DNA of 64,000 nucleotides from Ancistrus triradiatus. Taxonomy: Eukaryota; Chordata; Actinopteri; Siluriformes; Loricariidae. Under the pieces are notes generated by a model. It was not told the origin of the DNA and searched no databases. It saw only the letters and a list, made by a program, of their open reading frames with translations. Shown one piece after another: positions 1-10,435 of this stretch. The stretch lies in contig JAJAGP010000245.1 in the NCBI GenBank assembly GCA_025084515.1, positions 493,746-557,745 on the forward strand. Direction: 5' to 3'. The stretch's first letter is position 1. Every line of letters starts with the position of its first letter. Position numbers and translations under genes: made by a program.

Positions 1-198
1 CTTTAGAGATTTCAAAGCCATATTGGGAGAGAAGCCAGACCTGTTCACAGCTTATCACTCTGAATCTATGGTGACTGGCCTCCAGACTGACAGCTCAGTG
101 AGACGGGAGAAGTGTTAATACAGCCCCATTTCTTTCCTACATGGAAGATTTGTTAGAAAAAAAAAGAAAGAAAAATAGAAAAGCTTAAACCAAAACTC

Positions 199-547
199 GG
201 GCGACACGGTGGTGCAGTGCTGACAAGTTCACTGTCACCTCACAGCTCCGAGATCCCCAGTTCGATCCTGACTCTGTGTGGAGTCTGCATGTCCTCCCTG
301 TACTCTGGTTTCCTCGCATATTCCAAAGACGTGTGTGTTAGGCTAATTGGTGTTTCTAAAGTGCCCTTAATGTGTGAATGTGGGAATGAGTGTGTGAGCG
401 CCCTGCAATGGGTTGGAGAAAGACCTGGTGACCTACTCTGTAAAAACCATGACTGTGAAACTCTGTGGATCAGTATAAGACAGAGTATAAGAAAGTATAC
501 TACAGAGTATCCAAGGGTCGGACGTGACTGAATGGGTAGTATGAATG
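199..547 (+). mobile_element. SINE-like retroposon of the 'cacggtggtgcagtg' fish family, with 12-bp target duplication
   Basis: The unit opens with a GC-rich head (CACGGTGGTGCAGTG) and a B-box-like GTTCGATCC, followed by the core 'gtgtggagtctgcatg...ccaaagacgtgtg' shared with the units at 11.3, 17.7, 39.7 and 54.8 kb. The tail is a GAATG-type simple repeat. It is flanked by a perfect 12-bp direct repeat, AAACCAAAACTC, at 187-198 and 548-559, which is the target-site duplication of a LINE-mobilised retroposon. The 3' half (about 420-530) differs from the other copies. Fish 'Mermaid'-type SINEs are the likely relatives; the family name is inference. Confidence 0.8.
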
Positions 548-559
548 AAACCAAAACTC

Positions 560-1299
560 AAATCGGAAATTTCTTTGTCTGTTTTCAAATATTCCTCTAG
601 TAAAATGTGTATTAGCATAACAAGTCTTGAGTGAGGGTTGTGTTTGCAGGCAGAGCCTAATCCCATCTAGGGAACTGAAGATTGGCAGGTGTGCCCGAGG
701 CAGGCAGAGTCTCAGTGGAATTGCAGCACACTTCAGCACTGCAGATTCACACTATCCACTTCGGCTGATGTGCTCACAGTTACTGCTGGACAAATAAGCC
801 TGTGCACATCCCGGACAGCAACACTAAGCATCAATAAGTTTAGATCGATTAAGTGCACTTCTTGCTGTATGGGACTGATTTGAAGTGAGATCGCTGACGT
901 GCACCTGACCGATTTCTGCTGTGCTTAATGAAATACAGATGTGAGTTTAGGTCAGGACTGCAGAAATTGGCATAACGATTCGATGGCAATTAACGGCAAG
1001 AGGTGTTAATGAGAAATTATAAGATTATTCTACAGGCAACGCCGCACTGAACTGGAATGAGTCATTAATTAAATAAGATCTGTAAAGCTAATGGCTTTGT
1101 AAGAGTCGGGGCTGCAGGGTGAAATGGCCTTAATGAAATATTGGTTAAACATGCTGCCTGTTTGCTCATTCTCTAAGGAGTGAGTGGTATGTGCTATGTA
1201 TGGCTAAGTAAAGCCGAGTTAAGCGAATGGCTCGAGATAAATGTACAGTCTGCACATTTTCCACTTGACATGATATGTATCCAATTATAGTTTAATAAC
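560..1299. other. Intergenic or intronic DNA without a recognisable gene or repeat
   Basis: No coding pattern, transposon terminus or tandem repeat was recognised. The part from about 950 to 1150 is AT-rich with homeodomain-like ATTA cores (for example GTCATTAATTAAATAAG at 1061) and reads like low-repeat, possibly conserved non-coding DNA. That is an impression only. Confidence 0.4.
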
Positions 1300-1301
1300 T
1301 A

Positions 1302-2717
1302 TAGTGGTGCTTGAAAGTTTGTGAACTCTTTAGAATTTTCTAGATTTCTGCATAAATATGACCTAAAACATCATCAGATTTTCACACAAGTCCTAATAGT
1401 GGATAAAGAGAACCCAGTTAAACAAATGAGACAAAGGTAATATACTTGGTCATTTATTTATTGAGGAAAATGATCCAATATTACATATTAGTGAGTGGCA
1501 AAAGTATGTGAACCTCTAGGATTAGCAGTTAATTTAAAGGTGAAATTAGAGTCAGGTGTTTTCAATCAATGGGATGATAATCAGGTGTGAGTGGACACCC
1601 TGTTTTATTTAAAGAACAGGGATCTGTCAAAGTCTGCTCTTCACAACACATGTTTGTGGAAGTGTATCATGGTACGAACAAAGAAGATTTCTGAGGACCT
1701 CAGAAAAAGAGTTGTTGATGCTCATCAGGCTGGAAAAGGTTACAAAACCATCTCTAAAGAGTTTGGACTCCACCAATCCACAGTCAGACAGACTGTGTAC
1801 AAATCGAGGAAATTCAAGTGTTACCCTCAGCAGTAATGGTTGACCAACAAAGATCACTCTAAGAGCAAGGCGTGTAGTAGTTGGTGAGGTCACAAAGGAT
1901 CCCAGGGTAACTTCTAAGCAACTGAAGGCCTCTCTCACATTGGCTAATGTTAATGCTCATGAGTCCACCATCAGAAGAACACTGAACAACAATGGTGTGC
2001 ATGGCAGGGTTGCAAGGAGAAAGCCACTGCTCTCCAAAAAGAACATTGCTGCTCGTCTGCAGTTTGTTAAAGATCACGTGGACAAGCCAGAAGGCTATTG
2101 GAAGAATGTTTTGTGGACAGATGAAACAAAAATATATGTTTTTGGTTTAAAAGAAAATCGTTATGTTTGGAGAAAGGAAAACACTGCATTCCAGCATAAG
2201 AACCTTATCCCACCTGTGAAACATGGTGGTGGTAGTGTCATGGTTTGGGCCTGTTTTGCTGCATCTGGGCCAGGATGGCTTGCTATCATTGATGGAACAA
2301 TTAACTCTGAATTATATCAGATAATTCTAATGGAAAATGTCAGGACATCTGTCCATGAACTGAAACCCACCAACATCCCAGAGCTGAAGCTGTTCTGTAC
2401 GGAGGAATGGGCTAAAATTCCTCCAAGCCGGTGTGCAGGACTGATCAACAGTTACAGGAGATGTTTAGTTGCAGTTATTGCTGCACAGGGGGATCACACC
2501 AGATACTGAAAGCATACTTTTGCCACTCACTAATATGTAATATTGGATAATTTTCCTCAATAAATAAATGATCAAGTATAATATTTATATCCCATTTGTT
2601 TAACTGGGTTGTCTATGTACTTTTAGGACTTGTGTGAAAATCTGATGATGTGTTAGGTCATATTTATGCAGAAATATAGACAATTTGAAAGGGTTCACAA
2701 ACTTTCAAGCACCACTG
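1302..2717 (+). mobile_element. Tc1-like DNA transposon, degenerate, with roughly 200-bp inverted termini
   Basis: The termini read TAGTGGTGCTTGAAAG at the left and the reverse complement of CAGTGGTGCTTGAAAG at the right, each flanked by TA (1300-1301 and 2718-2719). The inverted similarity extends inward for about 200 bp and includes the motif 'acctaaaacatcatcagatttt'. At 1,416 bp it is slightly shorter than the 1.6-kb sister copy at 46.7 kb because part of the transposase region is deleted. The same family is present at 46,687-48,274, 49,329-49,511 and 53,469-53,774. It cannot supply its own transposase. Confidence 0.92.
1669..2509 (+). pseudogene. Tc1-like transposase, frameshifted and internally deleted
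   Basis: The start ATG at 1669 opens MVRTKKISEDLRKRVVDAHQ, the N-terminal helix-turn-helix (paired-like) region that binds the terminal repeats. This frame ends at 1836. The protein resumes in another frame around 1860-1940 (ANVNAHESTIRRTLNNN) through WTDETK, which holds the first catalytic Asp of the DD34E triad. After SVHELK (about 2365) the reading jumps directly to IPELKLFCTEEWAKIPPSRC, so the segment with the second Asp (QQDND) and the Glu (NPIE) is missing. Intact fish Tc1 transposases are about 340 aa. This copy is catalytically dead. Confidence 0.9.
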
Positions 2718-2719
2718 TA

Positions 2720-3721
2720 TACACTCACCGGCCTCTTCATGGGGTACTCTTTCTAGCCTTCAAAACTGCCTTCTGGTATTCAAAAAGGTGTTCAAAAGAT
2801 TTCTCAGAGATCCTGGTTCATATTGGCAGGACAGCATCACACAGTGGCTGCACATCCGTGATGTGAATCTCCCATTCCACCACATCAATAAAAGACTCTC
2901 CAGGATTGAGATCTGGGGACTGTGGAATCTGATTACAGTGAACTCATTGTCATGTTCAAGAAACCATTTTGAGAGGATTTGAACTTTGTGACATAGTGCA
3001 TTATCCTGCTGGAAGTAGCCATCAGAAGATGGGTACACTGTGGTCCTAAAGGGGTGGATATGGTCAGCAACAATTCCCAGCTAGGCTGTGGCATTTAGAC
3101 GATGCTCAGTTTGTATTAAAGAGCCCAAAAAGTGCCAAGAAAATGTCCCCCACACCATAACACCACCAGCAGCAGCGTGAACCGTTGCTACAAGGCAGCA
3201 TGGAACCAGGCTTTCATATTGTTTATGCCAAATTCTGACCTTACCATGCGGATTTTGAAGTACAGATGAAGAATCATTAGATAAAGCAATGTTTTCCAAA
3301 CTTCAATTGTCCAATTTTGGTGAGCCTGTGTGATTTTAGCCTTAGTTGCCTCAATCTACATAACAGTTTGATGTGTTGTGCCTTCAGAGAGGCCTTTCTA
3401 CATATTTCAGCTGAAATGAGTGGCTTTTTGATCTACTGTTGTCTTTCTATCAGCTCAAACCAGCCCGGTCATTCTCCTCTGACCTCTGGCATCAACAATT
3501 CATTTTCAACCAGAGAACTGCAGCTCACTCGATATGTTCTTTTTTCTGACCATTCTCTGTAAACCCTAGATATGACTGTGTATGAAAATCCCAGTAGATC
3601 AACATATCATCTTGACGATGCCATACCTAAATGCATTTAGCTGCTCCCATGTGATTGGCTGATTAGATATTTGTGTCTATGAGAAGTTGAACATGTGCTA
3701 ATGAAGTGGCTGGTGAGTGTA
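2720..3721 (-). mobile_element. Second, unrelated Tc1-like element abutting the first
   Basis: Termini TACACTCACCGGCC (left) and the inverted TACACTCACCAGCC (right) are flanked by TA at 2718-2719 and 3722-3723. The left TA is also the right TA of the neighbouring element, so two families share one target dinucleotide. The 1.0-kb length implies internal loss relative to a full-length Tc1 element. The termini match the common fish CACTCACCGGCCACTT family. The transposase relic lies on the minus strand. Confidence 0.88.
2760..3299 (-). pseudogene. Tc1-like transposase relic (catalytic core)
   Basis: Reading right to left on the minus strand, the relic runs from ENIALSNDSSS, where the WSDES first catalytic Asp appears as Asn, through GGVMVWGTFSWH and HRLNATA. 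It then passes an in-frame TAG at about 3081 into VADHIHPFRTT, SSDGYFQQDNALCHK (second Asp kept) and a corrupted SPQISILESL (Glu kept). The upstream DNA-binding half is frameshifted beyond about 3290. One in-frame stop plus the lost first Asp make it inactive. The frame is otherwise shared across the stop, so the relic is moderately old rather than shredded. Confidence 0.85.
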
Positions 3722-3723
3722 TA

Positions 3724-4661
3724 TAATATGTATTGGACTAACAAGGCTGGAGTAACTACAAAGTATCTAAACTGACATTATCATAAAAGGTCATTTCAGT
3801 CAAGATTTTAGATTGACACGTACTAGCCTATCAGAAACCATATGAATACATTTTTTTGAGAGGGAAGTTTATTGTATAAATGTTAAAAGTATTGCATGGG
3901 TTTGCATCATACTAGCCTCACAGCTCTAATGCAAACGCAACATTTGGATACAAACAAGTCTCAGTCAACTGAAAAGATTATAGTGGATATTTATAGGGGA
4001 AACTAAGACCAAATACTAGGTTGTATCATGTGTCTTAAGTATCTGGACTGTACCTATATAGGGATAAGCCACACAAGAGATGTGTAACTGCACCCAAGAA
4101 GCATCTGCATACAAATGGAATCTGATTGCTATTTTCCGGACTAACAAAACCCACCCAATGATATCTTCCTTTGCATAGCCGAACAAACACTAACAGAAAC
4201 AATACAGAATAGCTGGTGAATGCATGGGACATTTACATATTTACCAGCAATTTATGCAGACACCACTACCCAAAATAAACTGTAATTCAATCGACTCGCA
4301 TCAGTCTTCATTTTCCTCTAGAGCACAAACTGATCTGTGTACTGTAATGGTGCTTGTTACAGCCACACTCAGCTTCACCACTGTATTAATCTTTATTCAC
4401 AAAAGTCTTCTTCTAAACATTAACTTTCAAAGTCTAAAATTTAGCTAAAGGAATGTTTTGATGCAGCAACCACATAATGCTAACAAAAACTGTAAACAAC
4501 ACAAGAAGATTTACAATAGGTTTGAATCTGTGAGATTAACATCTTATTAGGATACAATACAGATTCAAGACCCATAAGAAGACCAAGTGTAAATGATGTC
4601 TAAGAATGCCCAGTCCAAGGTAGATCAGGTGTCCATAAAACCGATTAAAAATACACAACTA
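3724..4661. other. AT-rich DNA with no recognised gene or repeat
   Basis: Short open frames here have no recognisable composition or motif, and no terminal repeat or tandem repeat was noticed. Confidence 0.4.
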
Positions 4662-4885
4662 CAGGTATGCGCCGTTTAATGACCATCCAATCAACATCCG
4701 ATTGACCATTCAATTGACCAAGCTCTTAGCAATTATAATAAACTATAATAGAAAATAATAATCTGTCTTTTAACTCTAGTCATCCACGCTGTGTATCCAC
4801 GAGCAGAGGTGGGAGTTTAAGAGCAGAAGTCCATCTATCTCCAAGTAACTATCTTACCGGTTTATAGCTCACGTTTGGGCTACAG

Positions 4886-5079
4886 CAGTGTTTCTCAATC
4901 CTGGTCCTGGAGCCATCCTGCTATGCACATTTTAGTGCTTTACCTGTTTAAGCACTCCCACTTTAACCCAGTAATGGGCTTGCTATGAGCTTAGCAATTG
5001 GATCAGGTGTGTTGGGAGCAAGGAAAACACTAAAACATGCAAAGCGGCGGGGCTCCAGGACCAGAATTGAGAAACACTG
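4886..5079. mobile_element. Small hAT-type MITE with near-perfect 8-bp target duplication
   Basis: The termini CAGTGTTTCTCAATCCTGG and the inverted CAGTGTTTCTCAATTCTGG enclose 194 bp. Flanks GGCTACAG (4878-4885) and GGCTACAA (5080-5087) match at 7 of 8 positions, the duplication length of hAT elements. It is non-coding. It resembles the abundant fish 'cagtgtttctcaa...ctggtcctggag' family and lies inside the 4662-5772 element, so it inserted later. Confidence 0.85.
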
Positions 5080-5471
5080 GGCTACAAACTGTTCTAACTC
5101 AGTTGATGTGTTTAGGGACTTTTTTGTGCAAGTTACATGTGTTTTTGCTATTTTTTGTAACATGGTGTACATGGCATTTCTAAGTGTATGTGCTTGTCCT
5201 ACTGTAAATAGTACTCCTTTGTTTGTGCCCCCACTACCTGTATATTCTCTCTAACCAATAACTATAGAGACTTTGAGTCTCTGTTTCATCTGGCTGATCT
5301 TCCTAGTTGTTCGTAATACTGGCTATCAATACATTTTTGGCTTCCGTCAAACAAAATGATCAGGTCCATCATACCACCCTCTTAAGTTCTACGGCTTTCC
5401 CCTAGACAGGGTTGTACATTACTGTATTTTCTAGAATTATTGTGAATTTCCATAAATCACAAATGAAATGG

Positions 5472-5639
5472 AAATCCAGAACAACTTACAATTGATAGAA
5501 TCTTACAATCCAAGCAATTGTGGGGTAAGCAATTGTTGCGTCCTTGGTCAAGGACCCAACAGTGGCAGCTTGGCAGAGGTGGGATTTGAACCCTGGACCT
5601 TCTGGTCCAGTACCTTAACCGCTAAGCTACCACAGTCCC
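5472..5639 (-). mobile_element. tRNA-derived SINE ('tggtagcctagcggttaagg' family)
   Basis: On the minus strand it reads an A-box-like TAGCTTAGCGGTTAAGG, a B-box-like GGTTCAAATCC, the body 'tgccaagctgccactgttgg', then a tail fragment with 'ttgtaagttgttctgg'. The tail resembles the L2-type LINE 3' end used for trans-mobilisation by many fish SINEs. Nine related copies lie in the window. The 3' end is somewhat truncated. Confidence 0.88.
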
Positions 5640-5772
5640 ATGCAGTTTCCTTGTGAAAATACCCCTTACATTGACATCACAGTAGCACTAAAAGACTACG
5701 TGACCATTGCAATTGCCAGTCAACGTCCTGTTTCACAGAACATAATGCGGGTTGTTAAACGGCGCATACCTG

Positions 5773-6307
5773 CACACAACCACAATGCACATTCAGCCAT
5801 GTGAAACATTCTGGAATCAAATGAGTCAGACAGAAATTTTCCATAGAAGAGGCCAGGCATCTATTGTAATTCTGGAACAAAAAAAAGCCAGTAAGTCAGC
5901 GGCCATTGTGGTTGCTGGCTGACATTCAAGTTTTCCATATCCTCTTTTTTAAATGGTGGTCTGGCCCAATAAATCATGCAATTACTATTCATAGAATGTA
6001 AACAGCAGTGTGGTCCGGTGGTTGTGCTTCTCATGTGGACCTGGTCAAAAGCTGAGTCAGAGGCTCTTTGGCATCTTCCCTGAACAAACATGACTAGCTA
6101 AGCATCACATCCAGCACATCTAAATCCAGGTCAAAGCCCATCTGCTGCTCTGCCTTATGTGAACAATGGAGCTGTGAAGTGACGGGTGCCGCGGTGCAGG
6201 ATATCACATTGTACCCAGGAGAGCTATCCAGTTAGGAATGAAATATCAGAACGGAGGTTCTGCTTGCCGAAATGAGTGACAAGTGGATACATTGACACAT
6301 GAGCAAA
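5773..6307. other. Sequence with no recognised gene or repeat
   Basis: No transposon ends, coding similarity or tandem structure were seen. The stretch ends at the 8-bp duplication of the next hAT element. Confidence 0.4.
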
Positions 6308-6315
6308 GATATGGT

Positions 6316-6770
6316 TAGTGCTGGGCGATATGATTTCAACCAACTGAAGTCATCCTTTGTGATGAAGTAGGATATGGCGTTCAGATATTACACTTTTAAC
6401 TTCTTGCCTTATTGAAAGATGCTTTATGGGGGCACTTGGGGTCACAGTTCATACTAGGTAACATGGTGGTGCTCCAAGTCTCCAAGGTTGTTTACATCTG
6501 ACGTCTTTTCATTCAGTGTCATCTTCTCTAAAGACAAAATTCATCTATTCGGAATTTTCCATTGGTATAAGCTGCTCGGGAGTACTTGAGGAGTACTTGA
6601 GTACTCCTCCATGTTACTTTCCTGTTGCTGACTACCGGGCAGAGTCGCATGATGTTTTATAGGGGACAGAACATGAACACACACAGTGGGGAAAGTATTA
6701 ACTGAAATAATCAACACATTCTGTTGGTTAATGGTTCTGAATGTCAGTTTCGATTAATTGCCCAGCCCTA
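6316..6770 (-). mobile_element. hAT deletion derivative with perfect 8-bp target duplication
   Basis: Ends TAGTGCTGGGCGATAT and the inverted TAGGGCTGGGCAATTAATC are flanked by identical GATATGGT copies at 6308-6315 and 6771-6778. The interior is the reverse complement of the hAT element starting at 38,479 with most of the transposase deleted. Shared stretches include 'catgttctgtcccc' and the BED-region segment 'ctttagagaagatgacactgaa'. It is a classic non-autonomous hAT derivative. Confidence 0.9.
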
Positions 6771-6778
6771 GATATGGT

Positions 6779-8150
6779 TATGGTAGACCCAATGGAAACA
6801 GCTACACCTCTGGAAAAGTCAATATCAAACCAAAGCATATATAGTCAATTGCTTTATGTTAATCTTAGTGTGGGTAAAGCATACTGAACCTAAATGAAGA
6901 ATTCACATCTGGTATCAATTCATAAACCGCCTGTACAAAATTAGCCTTGAAACAATGAAAGTCTCAAAGACCAAGCACCAGGCTCATTTGTTTCCTCAGC
7001 GCTCAGCAAGGCTTCCTTGTACACAACACAAAGGCATCACACAGAACCACAGTTTCCCGGGTTGACACCACAAAGTGAGGCTCTGTTCGTTTTAATTATA
7101 AACCCGTTGCTGCGACTGCACCTCTGCATGACACGCTGAAGGTAAGACCTTCAAACGTCCCGTCATTTCCCTAATGCTCTTAGCTGGAGCACTGTCTTAT
7201 CGTGCCTGAGCACAACATAGTGCCGCTCCACTCTCTCTTGCTCGCATTGAAGCACTTCCATTATTGATGTGTTTCTGCTCTGGTGAGAACAAAAGCAGGA
7301 TATAAAATGCACTGCAAAAGCTCATGAGATATTTAGCACAGCTTAAAGAGAAGCAAGCAGCGAAAAGGCACAGTGACCGCATCGGCACGGTGTCCCCGAG
7401 GCCGGCTATCGACCAACGCTCACTGATTTCGAGGCTCTCAGAGAAGAAGTCGAAAATGTGAAGCGGACACGGCACCAACGGCCTCATTACCGCCGTGTTT
7501 GCCACAGGGCTTCAGCAGCAGGACGGTGTCTCAGAGGAGCGGCACATTCAAAGAATTTCAAACTCCTTCTGATTGAGCTTTGGCACCATGGACCCAAGCC
7601 TCAGAGAAAATAAATAGACTTTGATTTTCTCTGTACAGGGAAGTTGATTTTCAATCACAAACTATGATGTAGGGTTATATAACAACCTCCATTTCACAGC
7701 CTCCTTTTGATACAAAGGCGCTTTCATTTCTTGGTAAGCCAAACCACCAGTTCAGAACGTGTTTCCTTTACATCTAGAGTGTTTTGGTCAACACCAAGTG
7801 AGGAAACATTTTAAGCTGCATTTTCTTTGCAAGCCCCTGATGACAGGCAATAGCTTGCTGATCAGTGGGGGTGTAAACATTTGTGGACGCCAGATACACC
7901 TTGCTGTATACACATTTAACGACAATTTCTAAAAAATCTTTCATTTGCAATTGGCTGAACATATCTGAAGGGTTTTGAAGATGTCCCTTTTGCTTCATGC
8001 ACTTTTATTTAGTGCAATTCTCAAAAATAATAAATAAATGTAATCCAGAATGGTTTCTATGTTGTAGTGGCAGCTGCTTGTGCTTGAAGGGTTTCCGCAT
8101 GCCATATGTCAAGAAAGCTTTCCATCTTATTTGCAGACCACAGTGTCTAA
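6779..8150. other. Long stretch without recognised genes or transposons
   Basis: No reading frame here shows recognisable protein content, and no terminal inverted repeats or tandem arrays were noticed. The segment 7080-7560 is richer in CpG than its surroundings, without an obvious promoter or exon. Confidence 0.35.
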
Positions 8151-8154
8151 TTCC

Positions 8155-8238
8155 TCACCCTCAAGTCAGAGCCTTGGCGGCACGAGGGGGGCATACACAA
8201 AATTAGGCATGTGGTTTTAATGTTATGGCTGATCGGTG
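8155..8238. mobile_element. Solo terminus of a Tc1-type element (TACACCGATCAGCC family)
   Basis: The sequence GGTTTTAATGTTATGGCTGA followed by TCGGTGTA is the right end of a widespread fish Tc1-type family. The preceding 'ggcggcacgaggggggc' also belongs to that family's 3' region. The matching left end was not found, so this is a truncated remnant. The same terminus appears on both ends of the 11,607-13,102 element. Confidence 0.7.
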
Positions 8239-8240
8239 TA

Positions 8241-8781
8241 AATAACTCATAGTAAATTGCTGTCTGTGCATTTTGAGGATTATGCGAAATATGTATTTTC
8301 AAATCGGATTACTCAGTGATAATTTGACATGGTTCCTGAATTATGGGAAGAAAAGGGAAAACGTCTTTTAAGTTCATAAGCAGTTTACATACACTCACTT
8401 TGGAGTGGCTGGAACAAGCTAAAGCATAAACTCTTTAACACATTGGCTCAGTGCATATGCTTTAGATATCCTGTGGACTAACATTTCAGGCTGAGCTTGC
8501 ATGCTTAGCCACTGATAAAGTTAGCAACGTATGGTATACAGCTGCATTCTGCTTCGAAGCCATTTCAACACGTACCTCCACCACACAGCACATTTCTAGG
8601 CCAGTTTTGGATCAGTATTCTGCTTGTTGTACTGAATACATCAGCAGGAATGCAGAGGTTCATGTGCTGCAGTTCTAGAAGTGTTACACTGGTAGAGAGC
8701 GAGCACCACACGTAAACTCTGTCCTGAACACTCGAACATGGGTCATCACAATTGTAGGTTGTCATTATTTATAATGACATC
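8241..8781. other. No gene or repeat recognised
   Basis: No terminal repeats, coding similarity or tandem structure were seen. Confidence 0.35.
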
Positions 8782-8783
8782 TA

Positions 8784-9333
8784 CCGTATTTTTCAGACCA
8801 TAAGGCGCACTTAAAATCCTTTAACTTTCTCAAAAATCGACAGTGCGCCTTAAAATGCGGTGCGTCTAATGTATGAATTAATTCTGGTTGTGCTTTCTGA
8901 CCTAGAACCGATTGTAGATGGTACACGGCGCTCATAAAAATCTGTCAAAATGTTTTTAGCACGGCCTTGGTAGGTTACGAAGCTTATGGCAACCGTAGTG
9001 CCGCAGCATAGCGGAGTAATACGGTATGTGCTTCAGCATTAGGGTACGTGCATTCATTCATTTATTTTCGAAGCGGATTTCAAACACAACGCTATCAGTC
9101 ACGCAGTACAACATGGACATAGAGCAGCTGTGAGAGAATTCAACATTAACGAATCAATGGTACGGAAGTGGAGGAAGCAAGAAGACGCCCTGCGCCAGGT
9201 AAAGACCAAACTGAGCTTCCGAGGGAACTTAAGAGTTTTGTTTCATTTAATGCGTCTTATAAGAAAATGTATGTACAATGTCGTTGATATCGCGCCTTAT
9301 AACCCGGTGCGCTTTATGGTCCGGATAATACGG
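8784..9333 (+). mobile_element. pogo/Tigger-like DNA transposon derivative, copy 1
   Basis: Ends TACCGTATTTTTCAGACC and the inverted TACCGTATTATCCGGACC are flanked by TA (8782-8783 and 9334-9335), giving 550 bp. The TIR type and the CENP-B-like helix-turn-helix inside (9067-9240) place it in the pogo/Tigger branch of Tc1/mariner. The DDE domain is absent, so it is non-autonomous. A second copy lies at 34,096-34,662 and is nearly identical over the first ~150 bp. Confidence 0.85.
9067..9240 (+). pseudogene. CENP-B/pogo-type N-terminal DNA-binding domain relic
   Basis: An uninterrupted frame reads FEADFKHNAISHAVQHGHRA, then AVREFNINESMVRKWRKQED. This is the typical first helix-turn-helix of pogo/Tigger transposases and of host genes derived from them, such as POGK- or JRK-like proteins. 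After QVKTKLSFRGN the consensus is lost and the element jumps to its terminal sequence. Only the DNA-binding head survives, with no catalytic residues. Similar proteins are known to bind their own termini; whether this one is expressed cannot be judged. Confidence 0.8.
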
Positions 9334-9454
9334 TATATCACTAAGTAACTGTTGAGTTTAAATTAAGATTAAGTCAATCTTTCTGCAATTATTCCTCCTT
9401 TCTTGGGTGAAATGCTGATTGTCCTGTGAAACGTTTTTGCCAAAGTTTTTTGTA

Positions 9455-10355
9455 ATACGTCAGTTCTCGTCTAGTTTTTCCAGAAGGCTTGTCAAAGTAC
9501 TGAAAACTACGAGTACCGAGCATTAAGGCATTATATGCATTAATGGAGTTGTATTGTACAGGTGCTCCCTGATTTACGATGGAGATATGATCCAACAAAT
9601 CCATCACAAGTTAAATGTATCATGAACTGAGGAGTTTAATGTAGTCTATACTGTATCGTAGCAGAATATATTACACATTAACACTTACGTTAACCTACAG
9701 TTGGCCAAAATCATTAACACAAATCTTATTTTGGTAGCGCGGTCTATACTTTATATAGGGGAGCCTATGATAAGTAATGACAAGTAAGTTAATGTTTAAA
9801 ACACTTACATTAACCCGCAGTTGGCCAAAATCATTAACTCAAAACTTATTTTGTAATGAAGTGTTGAAAAACCTCTTGTAATTTACTGAGTAATGGATTG
9901 AAAGTGAAAAGTACAAGCAAAACACTTACTCTATTGGTGAACTCCGGGTGCTAGCATAGCTGCTAACGCTAACTGCAGGGGGATTCAGTTCCAGTTTTCC
10001 TTTCGGTTGGCTCCATAACTAACCTTTTTAAGACCCATGGACACTTATTTGCACTAATAATACTGTACTGTAGATGTAAAAATAAAGAAAAACACAATAA
10101 ACACAGTGGAGATCTTCACTGAGAAAGAGCTATTGTGAATCTGAACCACTGAATCACTGTACTGAATCGTGAATCGCAAACTGTCAATATTGCGTTTCTG
10201 CTGAAACAAGTCACACAGCTCGGCTCATATAAGTTTAAGCAAGTGCGCCAAGTACTGAGCAAATGGTGAGAACCGAGAGAAATTTTTCTAGTCAAAATGC
10301 AGCAACAACCGAATCTGAGCGAGTTCCGAGGTGGTCGAGAACCGAAATACCACTG
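9455..10355 (+). mobile_element. Non-autonomous element of the CGGTTCTC-terminus family, copy a
   Basis: The body aligns to the copies at 23,548, 53,277, 55,048 and 61,498, with shared landmarks 'tgcattaatggag', 'gctccctgatttacgatgg', 'ttggccaaaatcattaacac' and 'cactgaatcactgt'. The right end AACCGAAATACCACTG is followed by TA. The left terminus is eroded. A roughly 50-bp segment around 'ttggccaaaatcattaac' is present twice (near 9,700 and 9,820). TA flanks here and at 61.5 kb suggest a Tc1/mariner-type MITE. No coding potential. Confidence 0.8.
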
Positions 10356-10435
10356 TACTACATTCTTGTTTTTTATTATTTTTTTCAAGTTTCTTTTCAT
10401 TTCGTTACACTTTTACTTTCATTACAGCCTCATGT

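Larger units (their letters stand above)
4662..5772. mobile_element. DNA element with 18-bp inverted termini (CAGGTATGCGCCGTTTAA), carrying nested insertions
   Basis: The left end CAGGTATGCGCCGTTTAA is matched exactly by its reverse complement at 5755-5772. No transposase was recognised. A 194-bp hAT-type element (4886-5079) and a tRNA-type SINE (5472-5639) sit inside and account for part of the length. Terminal fragments of the same family occur near 26,626 and 28,326. CAG...CTG ends fit several superfamilies (hAT, Kolobok, PIF/Harbinger), and no clean target duplication was seen, so classification is open. Confidence 0.7.
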
